64,000 bases of DNA from Pectobacterium cacticida (lineage in GTDB: Bacteria > Pseudomonadota > Gammaproteobacteria > Enterobacterales > Enterobacteriaceae), in the NCBI RefSeq assembly GCF_036885195.1, contig NZ_CP133656.1:3596001-3660000 (forward strand). Direction: 5' to 3'. Below are positions 1 to 7,933 of this stretch, piece by piece (positions within the stretch are counted from its first letter, which is position 1; every line of letters starts with the position of its first letter). Both the position numbers and the translations under genes were made by a program. The notes under the pieces were generated by a model. The model was not told the origin of the DNA, did not search any database, and saw only the letters and a program-made list of their open reading frames with translations.

Positions 1-22
1 TGGGGATAACACGGTACATATT

Positions 23-57
23 AAATTTTGGCAGCTTAAGAACCGAGGAAGCTGCCA
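23..57 (-). terminator. Intrinsic terminator of the H-NS-like gene
   Basis: A 9-bp perfect inverted repeat (TGGCAGCTT at 29-37, AAGCTGCCA at 49-57) lies just after the H-NS-like stop codon. Read on the minus strand it is followed by a short A/T run, as in a rho-independent terminator. Confidence 0.6.
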
Positions 58-69
58 GTTATATATCTG

Positions 70-471
70 TCAGATCTCGAAATCTTCCAGCTTTTTACCG
101 TTCTCAATCGCAACAGCAATCGCTTTCGGCGTGCGGCCCTGGCCCGTCCAAAACTTTTCATTGCCGTTTTCATCGACATATTTATATTTCGCAGGACGAG
201 GCGCACGTTTAGATTTCCCTAACTTGACAGTAGAGACTGCGCCAAGCAATTCAGATGGATCGATACCATCTTCAAGAAGCTGAGCACGAAGCGCTTCAAT
301 CTTGGCCTGACGTGCAGCATTTTGTTGCTGTACACTGGCCTCTTCTTCACGGCGATCTTCTACAACGGCAGTGAGCTTTTCCAGCATTTCTTCTAAGGTG
401 GCCAGATCGGTTTCACGCGCCTGAGCACGCAGAGTCCGAATATTGTTTAATACTTTTAACGCTTCGCTCAT
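70..471 (-). CDS. H-NS/StpA-family nucleoid-associated protein
   Basis: 133 aa, the usual length for H-NS or StpA. The N-terminal coiled-coil dimerisation part starts MSEALKVLNNIRTLRAQARE, nearly as in H-NS. A divergent, Gln/Ala-rich linker follows, and then the C-terminal DNA-binding domain with the family signature TWTGQGRTP-like (here FWTGQGRTPKAI, about residues 107-118). This family binds curved AT-rich DNA, silences transferred genes and bridges the nucleoid. The C terminus (GKKLEDFEI) is closer to StpA than to H-NS, and the linker differs from both as I recall them, so this may be a second, paralogous copy rather than the main hns. It stands alone with its own terminator. Which paralogue it is cannot be settled from this window. 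Confidence 0.93.
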   Translation of the reverse strand: MSEALKVLNNIRTLRAQARETDLATLEEMLEKLTAVVEDRREEEASVQQQNAARQAKIEALRAQLLEDGIDPSELLGAVSTVKLGKSKRAPRPAKYKYVDENGNEKFWTGQGRTPKAIAVAIENGKKLEDFEI

Positions 472-1003
472 GGTTTATTATCCTGGTGGTTATTTATCCG
501 TTTAATCATAAGATGCGTACCTTAAATTAGCAACATTAAAAATAATATCCCCGATATCAGCCAACGGGCAGGAAATAAGTCAATTATCGTCGAAATATAG
601 ATAAATATTTCAGGATAGATTATGCCTTGCAGTAAAGTAATGCGGTTACTTCTTAGGGAAAACGCTATCAGCATACGGCGTTTTCAGGCGCTACGGTAGA
701 CGGTAATTTATTGACATATTCCCTATCACACATTGGCGCTACCATACTGAAACCAACGCTAAACCATGTTTCTGATAAACCTGATGGATCATTGGCAATG
801 CCGTTGGCTGAACGATATGTTGGCTAAAAATATGTTGAAACGCAGGCTAATAATCTATATCGACCATTTTTCGGAACCGGTTTCTGGCGTAATAAGGAAC
901 TAAACACTGCCGTATTGACTGTTCCCCGGCCTGAAGGCCGAGGTTTCCCGGAGGCATTCTGATGAATAAACGGCAGCGCTGCCATTGGCTAATGGGATAG
1001 GTT
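472..1003. other. 532-bp gap with an imperfect hairpin and a possible decayed frame
   Basis: No intact gene. The part next to the H-NS-like start is AT-rich and probably carries its promoter. On the plus strand, 708-962 is a single frame of 85 codons broken by one in-frame TAA at 825-827. After that stop it reads through NLYRPFFGTGFWRNKEL, which looks protein-like but which I do not recognise. Near its end a GC hairpin (CCCCGGCC 924-931, GGCCGAGG 936-943, one mismatch) could be a terminator or an element-end remnant. Confidence 0.4.
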
Positions 1004-2008
1004 CTAAGTCGATTCCCGTTCAATCAAACGGAAACCTACATCGATAATCACGTCATTGTTAGTAAGGTGTTCGATCTTGTCCGCTAATAGGGCTGCCGCT
1101 CGCTGCCCAATGGCGCGTCGGTCAACATTGACGGTTGTGATCGCCGGGCGGTTACTGGCTGAAAAATCAAGATCGCCAAAGCCAATTACCGCCACATGCT
1201 TTGGAACCTGGTAACCTCGGCTTTCGGCTTCCATGATGGCGCCCTGCGCCAAGGTATCTGAGCTACACACAACAACATCAACGTCACTTTCTGCAAAGAT
1301 TTTCGCCAGCCCTTCTCGCCCCATAGAAAGCGAGGCCGGTAGCGGAACATCAACTTGGGCAACCAGGCTAATGCCTTGGTGCGTCAACACTCCGCATAAT
1401 CCCTGTTTACGTTGGGCTGCACGCCGATCTCCCGTCCAAATCAATCCGGGACGACGATAGCCTTTGCGCAAGATAAATTCCCCAATGGTTTGCCCAACCT
1501 TTTCATGAGAGAAACCCACTAACATATCAAGGGGCGTCGGCGTAAGATCCCAAATTTCAATGACCGGGATCGCCGCATTAAGAATGATTTTCTTAAGTTC
1601 AGCCGAATGATGGATGCCCGTCAGCACCACGCCATCAGGACGACGCGATAGTAAGGTGGCAACCAGCTCTGCTTCCGTTTGTTCTGTATACCCCGCCACG
1701 CAGAGCAAAATATGATACCCACGCAGGGCAAGCTCATCGCTAAGCGACTGGATGGTGTCGACAAACATATTATTGTTGATTTGAGGAACAACAACCGCGA
1801 TCAACTTGCTGCGCCGGGTAGCAAGCCCTCCCGCCAACGCATTAGGAATATAGCCCGTCGCGCGCACGGCGAGCATCACTTTCTCAACGGTCTTCGGCCG
1901 TACAAGCTGTGGCGTGTTGAGCGCACGGCTCACCGTCATAGGCGATAGCCCTGCACTACGGGCAACATCTTCCAGCGTAGGGGCGCGCGGCGGTTTGGGG
2001 CTCTTCAC
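1004..2008 (-). CDS. LacI/GntR-family transcriptional regulator
   Basis: 334 aa. An N-terminal LacI-type helix-turn-helix (TLEDVARSAGLSPMTVSRAL, about residues 11-30) and hinge helix are followed by a periplasmic-binding-protein-like effector domain. The effector half resembles the gluconate repressor GntR (HEKVGQTIGEFILRKGYRR and a closing VIGFGDLDFSA segment). It is divergent from the talarate/galactarate dehydratase, so the simplest role is local repressor of that gene and the MFS carrier, with a sugar acid as inducer; that is inference. An 18-bp perfect palindrome in the shared intergenic region is its likely operator. Confidence 0.9.
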   Translation of the reverse strand: MKSPKPPRAPTLEDVARSAGLSPMTVSRALNTPQLVRPKTVEKVMLAVRATGYIPNALAGGLATRRSKLIAVVVPQINNNMFVDTIQSLSDELALRGYHILLCVAGYTEQTEAELVATLLSRRPDGVVLTGIHHSAELKKIILNAAIPVIEIWDLTPTPLDMLVGFSHEKVGQTIGEFILRKGYRRPGLIWTGDRRAAQRKQGLCGVLTHQGISLVAQVDVPLPASLSMGREGLAKIFAESDVDVVVCSSDTLAQGAIMEAESRGYQVPKHVAVIGFGDLDFSASNRPAITTVNVDRRAIGQRAAALLADKIEHLTNNDVIIDVGFRLIEREST

Positions 2009-2131
2009 CGTAAATTACCTGTAAATTGAAGCTTGTCCTTCCGTGCATTATTCATCATGCCTTGGGCTATTGCCAGTTATCTCCATTTAAGCCTCTCATT
2101 ACTAGGCGTTTTCTTGTGAACTCTCGGCATA

Positions 2132-2149
2132 AATGTTTGCGCAAACATT
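2132..2149. promoter_or_regulatory. LacI-family operator (18-bp perfect palindrome)
   Basis: AATGTTTGCGCAAACATT is a perfect palindrome with the central CG typical of LacI/GalR-family operators. It sits between the divergent LacI-type regulator and the sugar-acid dehydratase (gap 2009-2323) and is the only strong palindrome there. Assignment to this regulator is inferred from position and family. Confidence 0.7.
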
Positions 2150-2323
2150 ATGGTATATACATCTGCCCAAAATTCGTTGTAACGTGAGATATCTTACAAA
2201 ATCCGCGAATTACCGCACTGAATCTGTGACTCATCGTTCAATTTTTCATCATAAAGCTAGTAAAAACAGGTGCATTTAAATATTAATGTTAGCGCAATCA
2301 TTTAATAATTATTAGGAGGCATC

Positions 2324-3520
2324 ATGTCTTTAAGCGCTAATTCCGAAACCGTGTCATACGCCAAGGTAGAAAACGCCAAAACCGCCGCCGAAACAGGCGA
2401 CCGTATCGTGTGGGTAAAACTATCACTCGCTTTCTTACCGCTTGGTACACCGGTCAGCGACGCAAAAGTATTAACCGGACGGCAAAAACCGTTAACAGAA
2501 GTGGCAATTATCATTGCGGAAATTCGCACGCGTGACGGGTTTGAAGGCGTAGGTTTCAGCTATTCCAAGCGTGCCGGTGGCCAAGGTATTTATGCGCATG
2601 CGAAAGAAATTGCCGACAATTTACTCGGAGAAGACCCGAACGATATAGACAAGATCTATACAAAACTGCTTTGGGCGGGTGCTTCCGTCGGGCGTAGCGG
2701 CATGGCAGTTCAGGCTATTTCCCCCATTGATATCGCACTTTGGGATATGAAGGCCAAGCGTGCGGGACTGCCGCTGGCAAAACTGCTAGGCGCTCACCGC
2801 GATTCTGTACAGTGTTACAACACCTCAGGCGGTTTCCTGCATACTCCGCTCGATCAGGTGCTAAAGAATGTCGTGATTTCGCGCGAAAACGGCATCGGCG
2901 GCATCAAACTGAAAGTGGGGCAACCCAACTGCGCCGAAGATATTCGCCGCCTCACCGCGGTTCGCGAAGCACTGGGTGACGATTTCCCATTAATGGTCGA
3001 TGCCAACCAGCAGTGGGATCGTGAAACGGCCATTCGCATGGGGCGTAAGATGGAACAGTTTAATCTGATCTGGATTGAAGAACCGCTCGACGCCTATGAC
3101 GTTGAAGGGCACGCCCAGCTTGCCGCAGCGCTCGACACCCCTATCGCAACCGGCGAAATGCTGACCAGTTTTCGTGAACACGAACAGCTTATCCTGGGGA
3201 ACGCCAGCGACTATGTACAACCGGATGCGCCGCGCGTCGGAGGTATCTCTCCCTTCCTGAAAATTATGGATCTCGCCGCAAAACATGGGCGCAAACTAGC
3301 CCCGCATTTTGCGATGGAAGTCCATCTGCATCTCGCAGCGGCTTACCCGCTTGAGCCATGGCTGGAACATTTCGAATGGCTGAACCCGCTATTTAATGAG
3401 CAACTTGAATTACGTAATGGCCGCATGTGGGTATCCGATCGCCACGGCCTGGGATTCACGCTTAGTGAACAGGCGCGTAGCTGGACGCAATTAAGCTGTG
3501 AGTTTGGCAAACGACCTTAA
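2324..3520 (+). CDS. L-talarate/galactarate dehydratase (enolase superfamily)
   Basis: 398 aa, mandelate racemase/muconate lactonizing enzyme family. It dehydrates acid sugars (galactarate, and L-talarate by the same active site) to a keto-deoxy acid. It is nearly collinear with the characterised Salmonella enzyme STM3697 as I remember it. The catalytic residues are visible: Lys195 and Lys197 in KLKVG, metal ligands Asp226 (MVDANQ), Glu252 (IEEP) and Glu278 (TGEM), and His328 (APHFAME). An AGGAGG site lies just upstream of the ATG. It is followed by an MFS carrier and preceded by a divergent LacI regulator, forming a compact sugar-acid utilisation locus. The aldolase and kinase needed downstream are not in this window. 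Confidence 0.93.
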   Translation: MSLSANSETVSYAKVENAKTAAETGDRIVWVKLSLAFLPLGTPVSDAKVLTGRQKPLTEVAIIIAEIRTRDGFEGVGFSYSKRAGGQGIYAHAKEIADNLLGEDPNDIDKIYTKLLWAGASVGRSGMAVQAISPIDIALWDMKAKRAGLPLAKLLGAHRDSVQCYNTSGGFLHTPLDQVLKNVVISRENGIGGIKLKVGQPNCAEDIRRLTAVREALGDDFPLMVDANQQWDRETAIRMGRKMEQFNLIWIEEPLDAYDVEGHAQLAAALDTPIATGEMLTSFREHEQLILGNASDYVQPDAPRVGGISPFLKIMDLAAKHGRKLAPHFAMEVHLHLAAAYPLEPWLEHFEWLNPLFNEQLELRNGRMWVSDRHGLGFTLSEQARSWTQLSCEFGKRP

Positions 3521-3593
3521 TCATCGTTGGCGGGATCTATTCCCGCCCTCTTACCCTACAGAAATCATTCTGCCCTTATTCCAGGAGTAGATA

Positions 3594-4904
3594 ATGAACA
3601 CAATAATAAAGCGCACTAAAGTGCGCTACAGTATTCTCGTATTTTTATTTCTTGCTACCGTATTTAATTATGCCGACCGCGCAACGTTATCTGTCGTCGC
3701 GCCAATAATGAGTAAAGAGTTAAACTTCGATCCAGAGGCAATGGGGTTAGCCTTTTCTTCATTCGGTATCGCATACGTTATCATGCAACTGCCAGGAGGC
3801 TGGCTGCTAGACAGGTATGGCTCCCGGTTGGTTTATGGCTGCGCACTCATTGGCTGGTCGCTGATAACCATGCTCCAGGGGACTATTTATCTGTATGCCA
3901 GCCCATTATTAGTATTAGTTATCCTGCGTCTGCTAATGGGAGCAATCGAAGCACCGGCTTTCCCCGCTAATAGTCGGCTGAGTGTACAATGGTTTCCAAA
4001 TAATGAACGTGGATTCGTCACTTCGGTTTATCAGGCGGCGCAATATATTTCCCTGGGAATTGTAACGCCACTGATGACTATTATTCTTCATAACCTAAGT
4101 TGGCACTTCGTTTTTTATTATATTGGCGCGATTGGAATAGTACTTGGAATATTTTGGCTCACTAAAGTCAAAGATCCGATGCATCACCCCAAGGTCAACC
4201 AGCAAGAAATTGATTATATTCGCGACGGCGGCGGTGAACCCTCGCTGGGAAGTAAAAAGGAACCCCAGAAAATTACGCTCTCACAATTTAAGAGTGTTTG
4301 TCTGAATCGAATGATGATTGGCGTTTATATCGGCCAGTTTTGCGTCACCTCCATCACCTGGTTCTTCCTGACATGGTTTCCGACATATCTCTATCAGGCA
4401 AAGGGCATGTCTATTCTTAAAGTGGGCTTTGTCGCCAGTATCCCAGCGATTGCAGGATTCATCGGCGGCTTGCTTGGCGGCGTGTTCTCTGATTTTTTAT
4501 TAAAACGCGGCTACAGCCTGACCATCGCGCGTAAATTGCCGGTTATCTGTGGCATGTTACTTTCTTGCATCATTATTATCGCCAACTACACCTCTTCTGA
4601 ATTTGTTGTCATTGCCGCGATGAGCCTGGCTTTCTTTGCTAAAGGTTTTGGCAATTTGGGCTGGTGCATATTGAGCGATACCTCCCCCAAAGAGGTTCTG
4701 GGTATTGCTGGCGGTGTGTTCAATATGTGCGGCAACATGGCAAGTATTGTTACCCCGTTGGTCATTGGCATCATCCTGGCCAATACGCAGTCCTTTGACT
4801 TTGCCATCCTATACGTTGGCGCAATGGGGCTGACTGGCTTGATTTCTTACCTGTTTATCGTTGGGCCGCTGGAGCGTATCACGCTAACGCCTTCCGCGGC
4901 CTGA
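3594..4904 (+). CDS. MFS transporter, anion:cation symporter family (sugar-acid uptake)
   Basis: 436 aa with about 12 hydrophobic segments, typical of the ACS branch of the major facilitator superfamily (glucarate, galactonate and hexuronate carriers). The first loop has FNYADRATLSVVAP, a strong hallmark of that branch, and QLPGGWLLDRYGSR is the motif after helix 2. It lies 73 bp after the dehydratase on the same strand and ends at a terminator, so the two are probably one operon. Substrate (galactarate, talarate or a similar aldarate) is inferred from the neighbour. An AGGAG site precedes the start. Confidence 0.9.
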   Translation: MNTIIKRTKVRYSILVFLFLATVFNYADRATLSVVAPIMSKELNFDPEAMGLAFSSFGIAYVIMQLPGGWLLDRYGSRLVYGCALIGWSLITMLQGTIYLYASPLLVLVILRLLMGAIEAPAFPANSRLSVQWFPNNERGFVTSVYQAAQYISLGIVTPLMTIILHNLSWHFVFYYIGAIGIVLGIFWLTKVKDPMHHPKVNQQEIDYIRDGGGEPSLGSKKEPQKITLSQFKSVCLNRMMIGVYIGQFCVTSITWFFLTWFPTYLYQAKGMSILKVGFVASIPAIAGFIGGLLGGVFSDFLLKRGYSLTIARKLPVICGMLLSCIIIIANYTSSEFVVIAAMSLAFFAKGFGNLGWCILSDTSPKEVLGIAGGVFNMCGNMASIVTPLVIGIILANTQSFDFAILYVGAMGLTGLISYLFIVGPLERITLTPSAA

Positions 4905-4928
4905 TTATTTGGCAACACGATTCGCCTC

Positions 4929-4966
4929 GCTGTTCCGGGTTTGAACTCCCTCGGAACAGCTTTTTT
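4929..4966 (+). terminator. Terminator of the sugar-acid operon
   Basis: A perfect 9-bp stem (GCTGTTCCG 4929-4937, CGGAACAGC 4952-4960) is followed directly by six T, right after the MFS gene. Confidence 0.85.
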
Positions 4967-5065
4967 ATAACAAAATTCGTGTGTGCCTCACCCGATATCC
5001 AGGGTTACAACCGTCATTTAAATTGCCTGATGACCGGTTTTGAGATGTTCGCCTGAATGTCGGCC

Positions 5066-6253
5066 TCAAAGATCGGAAAGCGCCTCGGCAACGGCCTCCA
5101 GATTCGAGTCGTTCAAACCCGCCACGCACATACGCCCACTGCGGATCAGGTACACGCCATGTCGCTCACGAATACGGTCGACCGCTTCTGCATGTAGCCC
5201 AGTGTAACTAAACATGCCTTTTTGCTTCAGCAGATAACCTACGTCTAGCGTAGGATTTAGCGCTTTCACCTTATCGAACAATGCCTGCCGCATCTGAAGC
5301 ATGCGTGTGCGCATAGCGTCGAGCTCCTCGCGCCAGGACGCGCTCAGGTCGGCATTAGAAAAAATTGTGGCTACCAGCTCGGCCCCATGTCGAGGCGGAT
5401 TGGAATAGTTTGCACGCACGGTGCCTTTTAACTGCCCCATAACCCGTTGTGCGATGTCCACGCTTTCACAAATGACCGAAAGTGAGCCAACACGTTCGCC
5501 GTATAGCGAAAACACCTTGGAAAAAGAATTGCTCACAAGACCGGCGATTCCGGAACGCGCCAATGCGCGAATGGAATAAACGTCTTCGGGTAAACCACTA
5601 CCGAGGCCCAGATAGGCGGCATCAAGAAATGGAATAATCGAACGCTTACGGAACAAGGCGTAAAGCGTATCCCATTGCTGTGCTGAAAGATCCATGCCCG
5701 TTGGATTATGGCAACACGCGTGTAGCAGCACGATACTGTTAGCGGGCAAGGAATCAAAAACGTTGATCATGCGCACGAAATCAATGTCTTTGCCACACTC
5801 ATCTAAATACGGATAACGGTTCACCTGAAAACCGGCATTGGCGAAGATGGCTACGTGGTTATCCCATGTTGGATCGCTGACCCAAACTTGAGAGGTTGGA
5901 TAGTAGCGTTTGAGAAAATCAGCCCCGACACGTAATGCGCCAGACCCTCCGAGAGATTGGATGGTGCAGATACGCGCGTCATCCATCGCCTCTCGTTCGC
6001 CGAAAAGATAGGTCTGAACGGCTTTACGGAATCCTGGATGCCCCTCCATCGGTAGGTACAAGTTAGCCATGGCAGGCTGCATATCGACCAGCGCTTTAGC
6101 TCGCCTGACCGAATTGAGCACGGGCACCTGGCCCCGCTCGTCGTAGTAGAAGCCGATACTGAGGTTAACTTTTTGCGCGCGCTCATCGCGCTGATAGTCA
6201 TCCATTAAAGATAGGATCGGATCTCCGGGATAATTCTCGACGTGTTCAAACAT
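5066..6253 (-). CDS. Aromatic/aspartate-type aminotransferase (TyrB-like)
   Basis: 395 aa from the ATG at 6253; the frame runs 6 codons further to a TTG, but MFEHVENYPGDPIL aligns with the usual TyrB/AspC start and has an AGAGA ribosome-binding site. It is a PLP fold-type I enzyme of class I. It has the substrate-binding CHNPTG motif, the DAAYLG segment with the pyridine-contacting Asp/Tyr, and the Schiff-base lysine in SNSFSKVFSLYGERVG. It should interconvert an aromatic (or dicarboxylic) amino acid and its 2-oxo acid. It starts 14 bp after the stop of the ThDP enzyme, so the two are co-transcribed. With the PheP-like permease upstream, deamination of imported Phe, Tyr or Trp is the natural reading. 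The housekeeping tyrB would be elsewhere. Confidence 0.88.
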   Translation of the reverse strand: MFEHVENYPGDPILSLMDDYQRDERAQKVNLSIGFYYDERGQVPVLNSVRRAKALVDMQPAMANLYLPMEGHPGFRKAVQTYLFGEREAMDDARICTIQSLGGSGALRVGADFLKRYYPTSQVWVSDPTWDNHVAIFANAGFQVNRYPYLDECGKDIDFVRMINVFDSLPANSIVLLHACCHNPTGMDLSAQQWDTLYALFRKRSIIPFLDAAYLGLGSGLPEDVYSIRALARSGIAGLVSNSFSKVFSLYGERVGSLSVICESVDIAQRVMGQLKGTVRANYSNPPRHGAELVATIFSNADLSASWREELDAMRTRMLQMRQALFDKVKALNPTLDVGYLLKQKGMFSYTGLHAEAVDRIRERHGVYLIRSGRMCVAGLNDSNLEAVAEALSDL

Positions 6254-6267
6254 GAAAGTAGTCTCTA

Positions 6268-7914
6268 TCAATGGGGAAAGGTCGGATGCAGGAATTTCCA
6301 GGGGCTCGCTTCGATACCTCGCGGCATAGTCACTTCAATCAACACGGGTCGATCGGCTGCCAACGCTTGTTCCATCACAGGGCGTAATTGCGCAGGGGTA
6401 CTAACCCGCGAGGCCTGCACGCCAAAAGATTCAGCGAATTTCACGAAATCAGGGTTGACCAGCTCCGATCCAAGAAAACGCCCGTCGAAGCTCTCCTGCT
6501 GATCGCGATAAACGTTGCCAAACGCATTGTTATTGAAAACGATAGTGACCAAATTCAATTTGTACTGTACGGCAGTCGCCAGCTCCTGAGCCGCAAACAT
6601 AAAACCACCATCCCCACAGATCGATACTACCGCTTTATCGGGATGGGCGGCCTTAACGCCCAGCGCGGTCGGGAAACCGAAGCCCAATGTCCCCTGATGT
6701 CCAGACGTCACCAGCGTGCGGGGCTTGTATACGGGAAAACCGAAGATCGAGGTAAAACCAACCTGGGAAATTTCCTCAATAAAAAAACCGTCGCGTGGCA
6801 ATACGTCGCGAATTACCCGCAAGTAATCAAGTTGTGGTTGTACCGATTGTATTTCACGTTCGGCCGCCGCCTTGGCCTCGGCGATCGCAGCGTCACGACA
6901 CTTTGGTGAACCCACACGCAGAACCGCTTCAACTAGCGCATTAGCCCCTTCGGCGGCATCGGCGATCACGTTGATCTGCGCCGGGATACGGCGCACTTCA
7001 GCCGGATCAATATCGATGCGAATGAGTTTGAGCCCTGCTGGCACGTACCGCCAGCGAATATCCAGCAACTCGAAACGCGAGCCTATGACGACGGCCACAT
7101 CAGTATGCGGCCATAATTTAGCGCCAGCCGCGACAGTAAAGCCAAGAGGATGCTCATCGGAGACCACGCCGCGACCTCCGCGAAAGCTGACTACAGGCGC
7201 GCAGAGTACTTCCGCCAGTTGGCTAACTTCGGCACTGGCCTCAAGCGCGCCGGAGCCGACGAAAATCATCGGCGCCCGCGCGCTAGCCAGCAATTTTGCC
7301 GCCTGTTCCACGGCGTCACAGTCGATAGGTGGCGTTGGCTGTAAAGCCAGAGGCGGCTGCAACCTGACGGCGGAAACACGTGTGAAATAGTCCCATGATG
7401 CTTGAAGAGAGACTACGCCGGGTCGACCGGACTGCATTTTTTGGAATGCCTGCGCGATCTGCCAGGGCGCATCGGTTGGCTGTTCAATGTGAGCAGCCCA
7501 CTTGCCGATATGTTGAAGAACGTCCAACTGCCGAGGCATCTCATGAAGTTGCCCTCTGCCTCGGTCTTTGAATCCGCTCATCACATCGCCGGTGAGCGCT
7601 AATACCGGCGTGTTACAGCCGTGAGCTGTTAGCATCGCCGCACTCGCATTAAGAATACCGGGACCGGGTACGACGGTGAAAACCCCCGGCCGACCTGTAG
7701 AGCGCGCATACCCAAATGCCATATAGGCAGTAGTTTGCTCATGACGAGCGCCAAGGGTACGAATAGCCTCGCTATGACGCGCCAACGCGTCAGTCAGGCC
7801 ATAGATTTGCGCGCCGGGGAGCGCAAAAACCGTGTCTACGCCGTGTACCCTGAGACTTTTTACCACGGCGTCTCCACCCGTAAGCTGTTGGACAGCCTCA
7901 TAATCGGTTTTCAT
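6268..7914 (-). CDS. Thiamine-diphosphate-dependent enzyme, acetolactate synthase-like
   Basis: 548 aa from the ATG at 7914, which has a GGGG site 8 nt upstream; an ATG at 7926 is in frame but overlaps that site. Three-domain ThDP enzyme: the PYR domain carries the activating glutamate in GARHEQTTAYMA, a central Rossmann-like domain follows, and the PP domain has the GDGG...NNNAFGN cofactor motif. The overall family is acetolactate synthase/benzoylformate decarboxylase. There is no regulatory small subunit beside it, so a biosynthetic ilv role is unlikely. Placed between an aromatic amino acid permease and an aromatic aminotransferase, it may decarboxylate, or form an acyloin from, an aryl-2-oxo acid. 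The exact reaction is not shown by the sequence. Confidence 0.85.
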   Translation of the reverse strand: MKTDYEAVQQLTGGDAVVKSLRVHGVDTVFALPGAQIYGLTDALARHSEAIRTLGARHEQTTAYMAFGYARSTGRPGVFTVVPGPGILNASAAMLTAHGCNTPVLALTGDVMSGFKDRGRGQLHEMPRQLDVLQHIGKWAAHIEQPTDAPWQIAQAFQKMQSGRPGVVSLQASWDYFTRVSAVRLQPPLALQPTPPIDCDAVEQAAKLLASARAPMIFVGSGALEASAEVSQLAEVLCAPVVSFRGGRGVVSDEHPLGFTVAAGAKLWPHTDVAVVIGSRFELLDIRWRYVPAGLKLIRIDIDPAEVRRIPAQINVIADAAEGANALVEAVLRVGSPKCRDAAIAEAKAAAEREIQSVQPQLDYLRVIRDVLPRDGFFIEEISQVGFTSIFGFPVYKPRTLVTSGHQGTLGFGFPTALGVKAAHPDKAVVSICGDGGFMFAAQELATAVQYKLNLVTIVFNNNAFGNVYRDQQESFDGRFLGSELVNPDFVKFAESFGVQASRVSTPAQLRPVMEQALAADRPVLIEVTMPRGIEASPWKFLHPTFPH

Positions 7915-7933
7915 AAAAATCCCCATTTATCCG

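Noticed and set aside
6388..6909. 173-codon plus-strand frame antisense to the ThDP enzyme
   Set aside because: Shadow of the real gene, basic and without motif.
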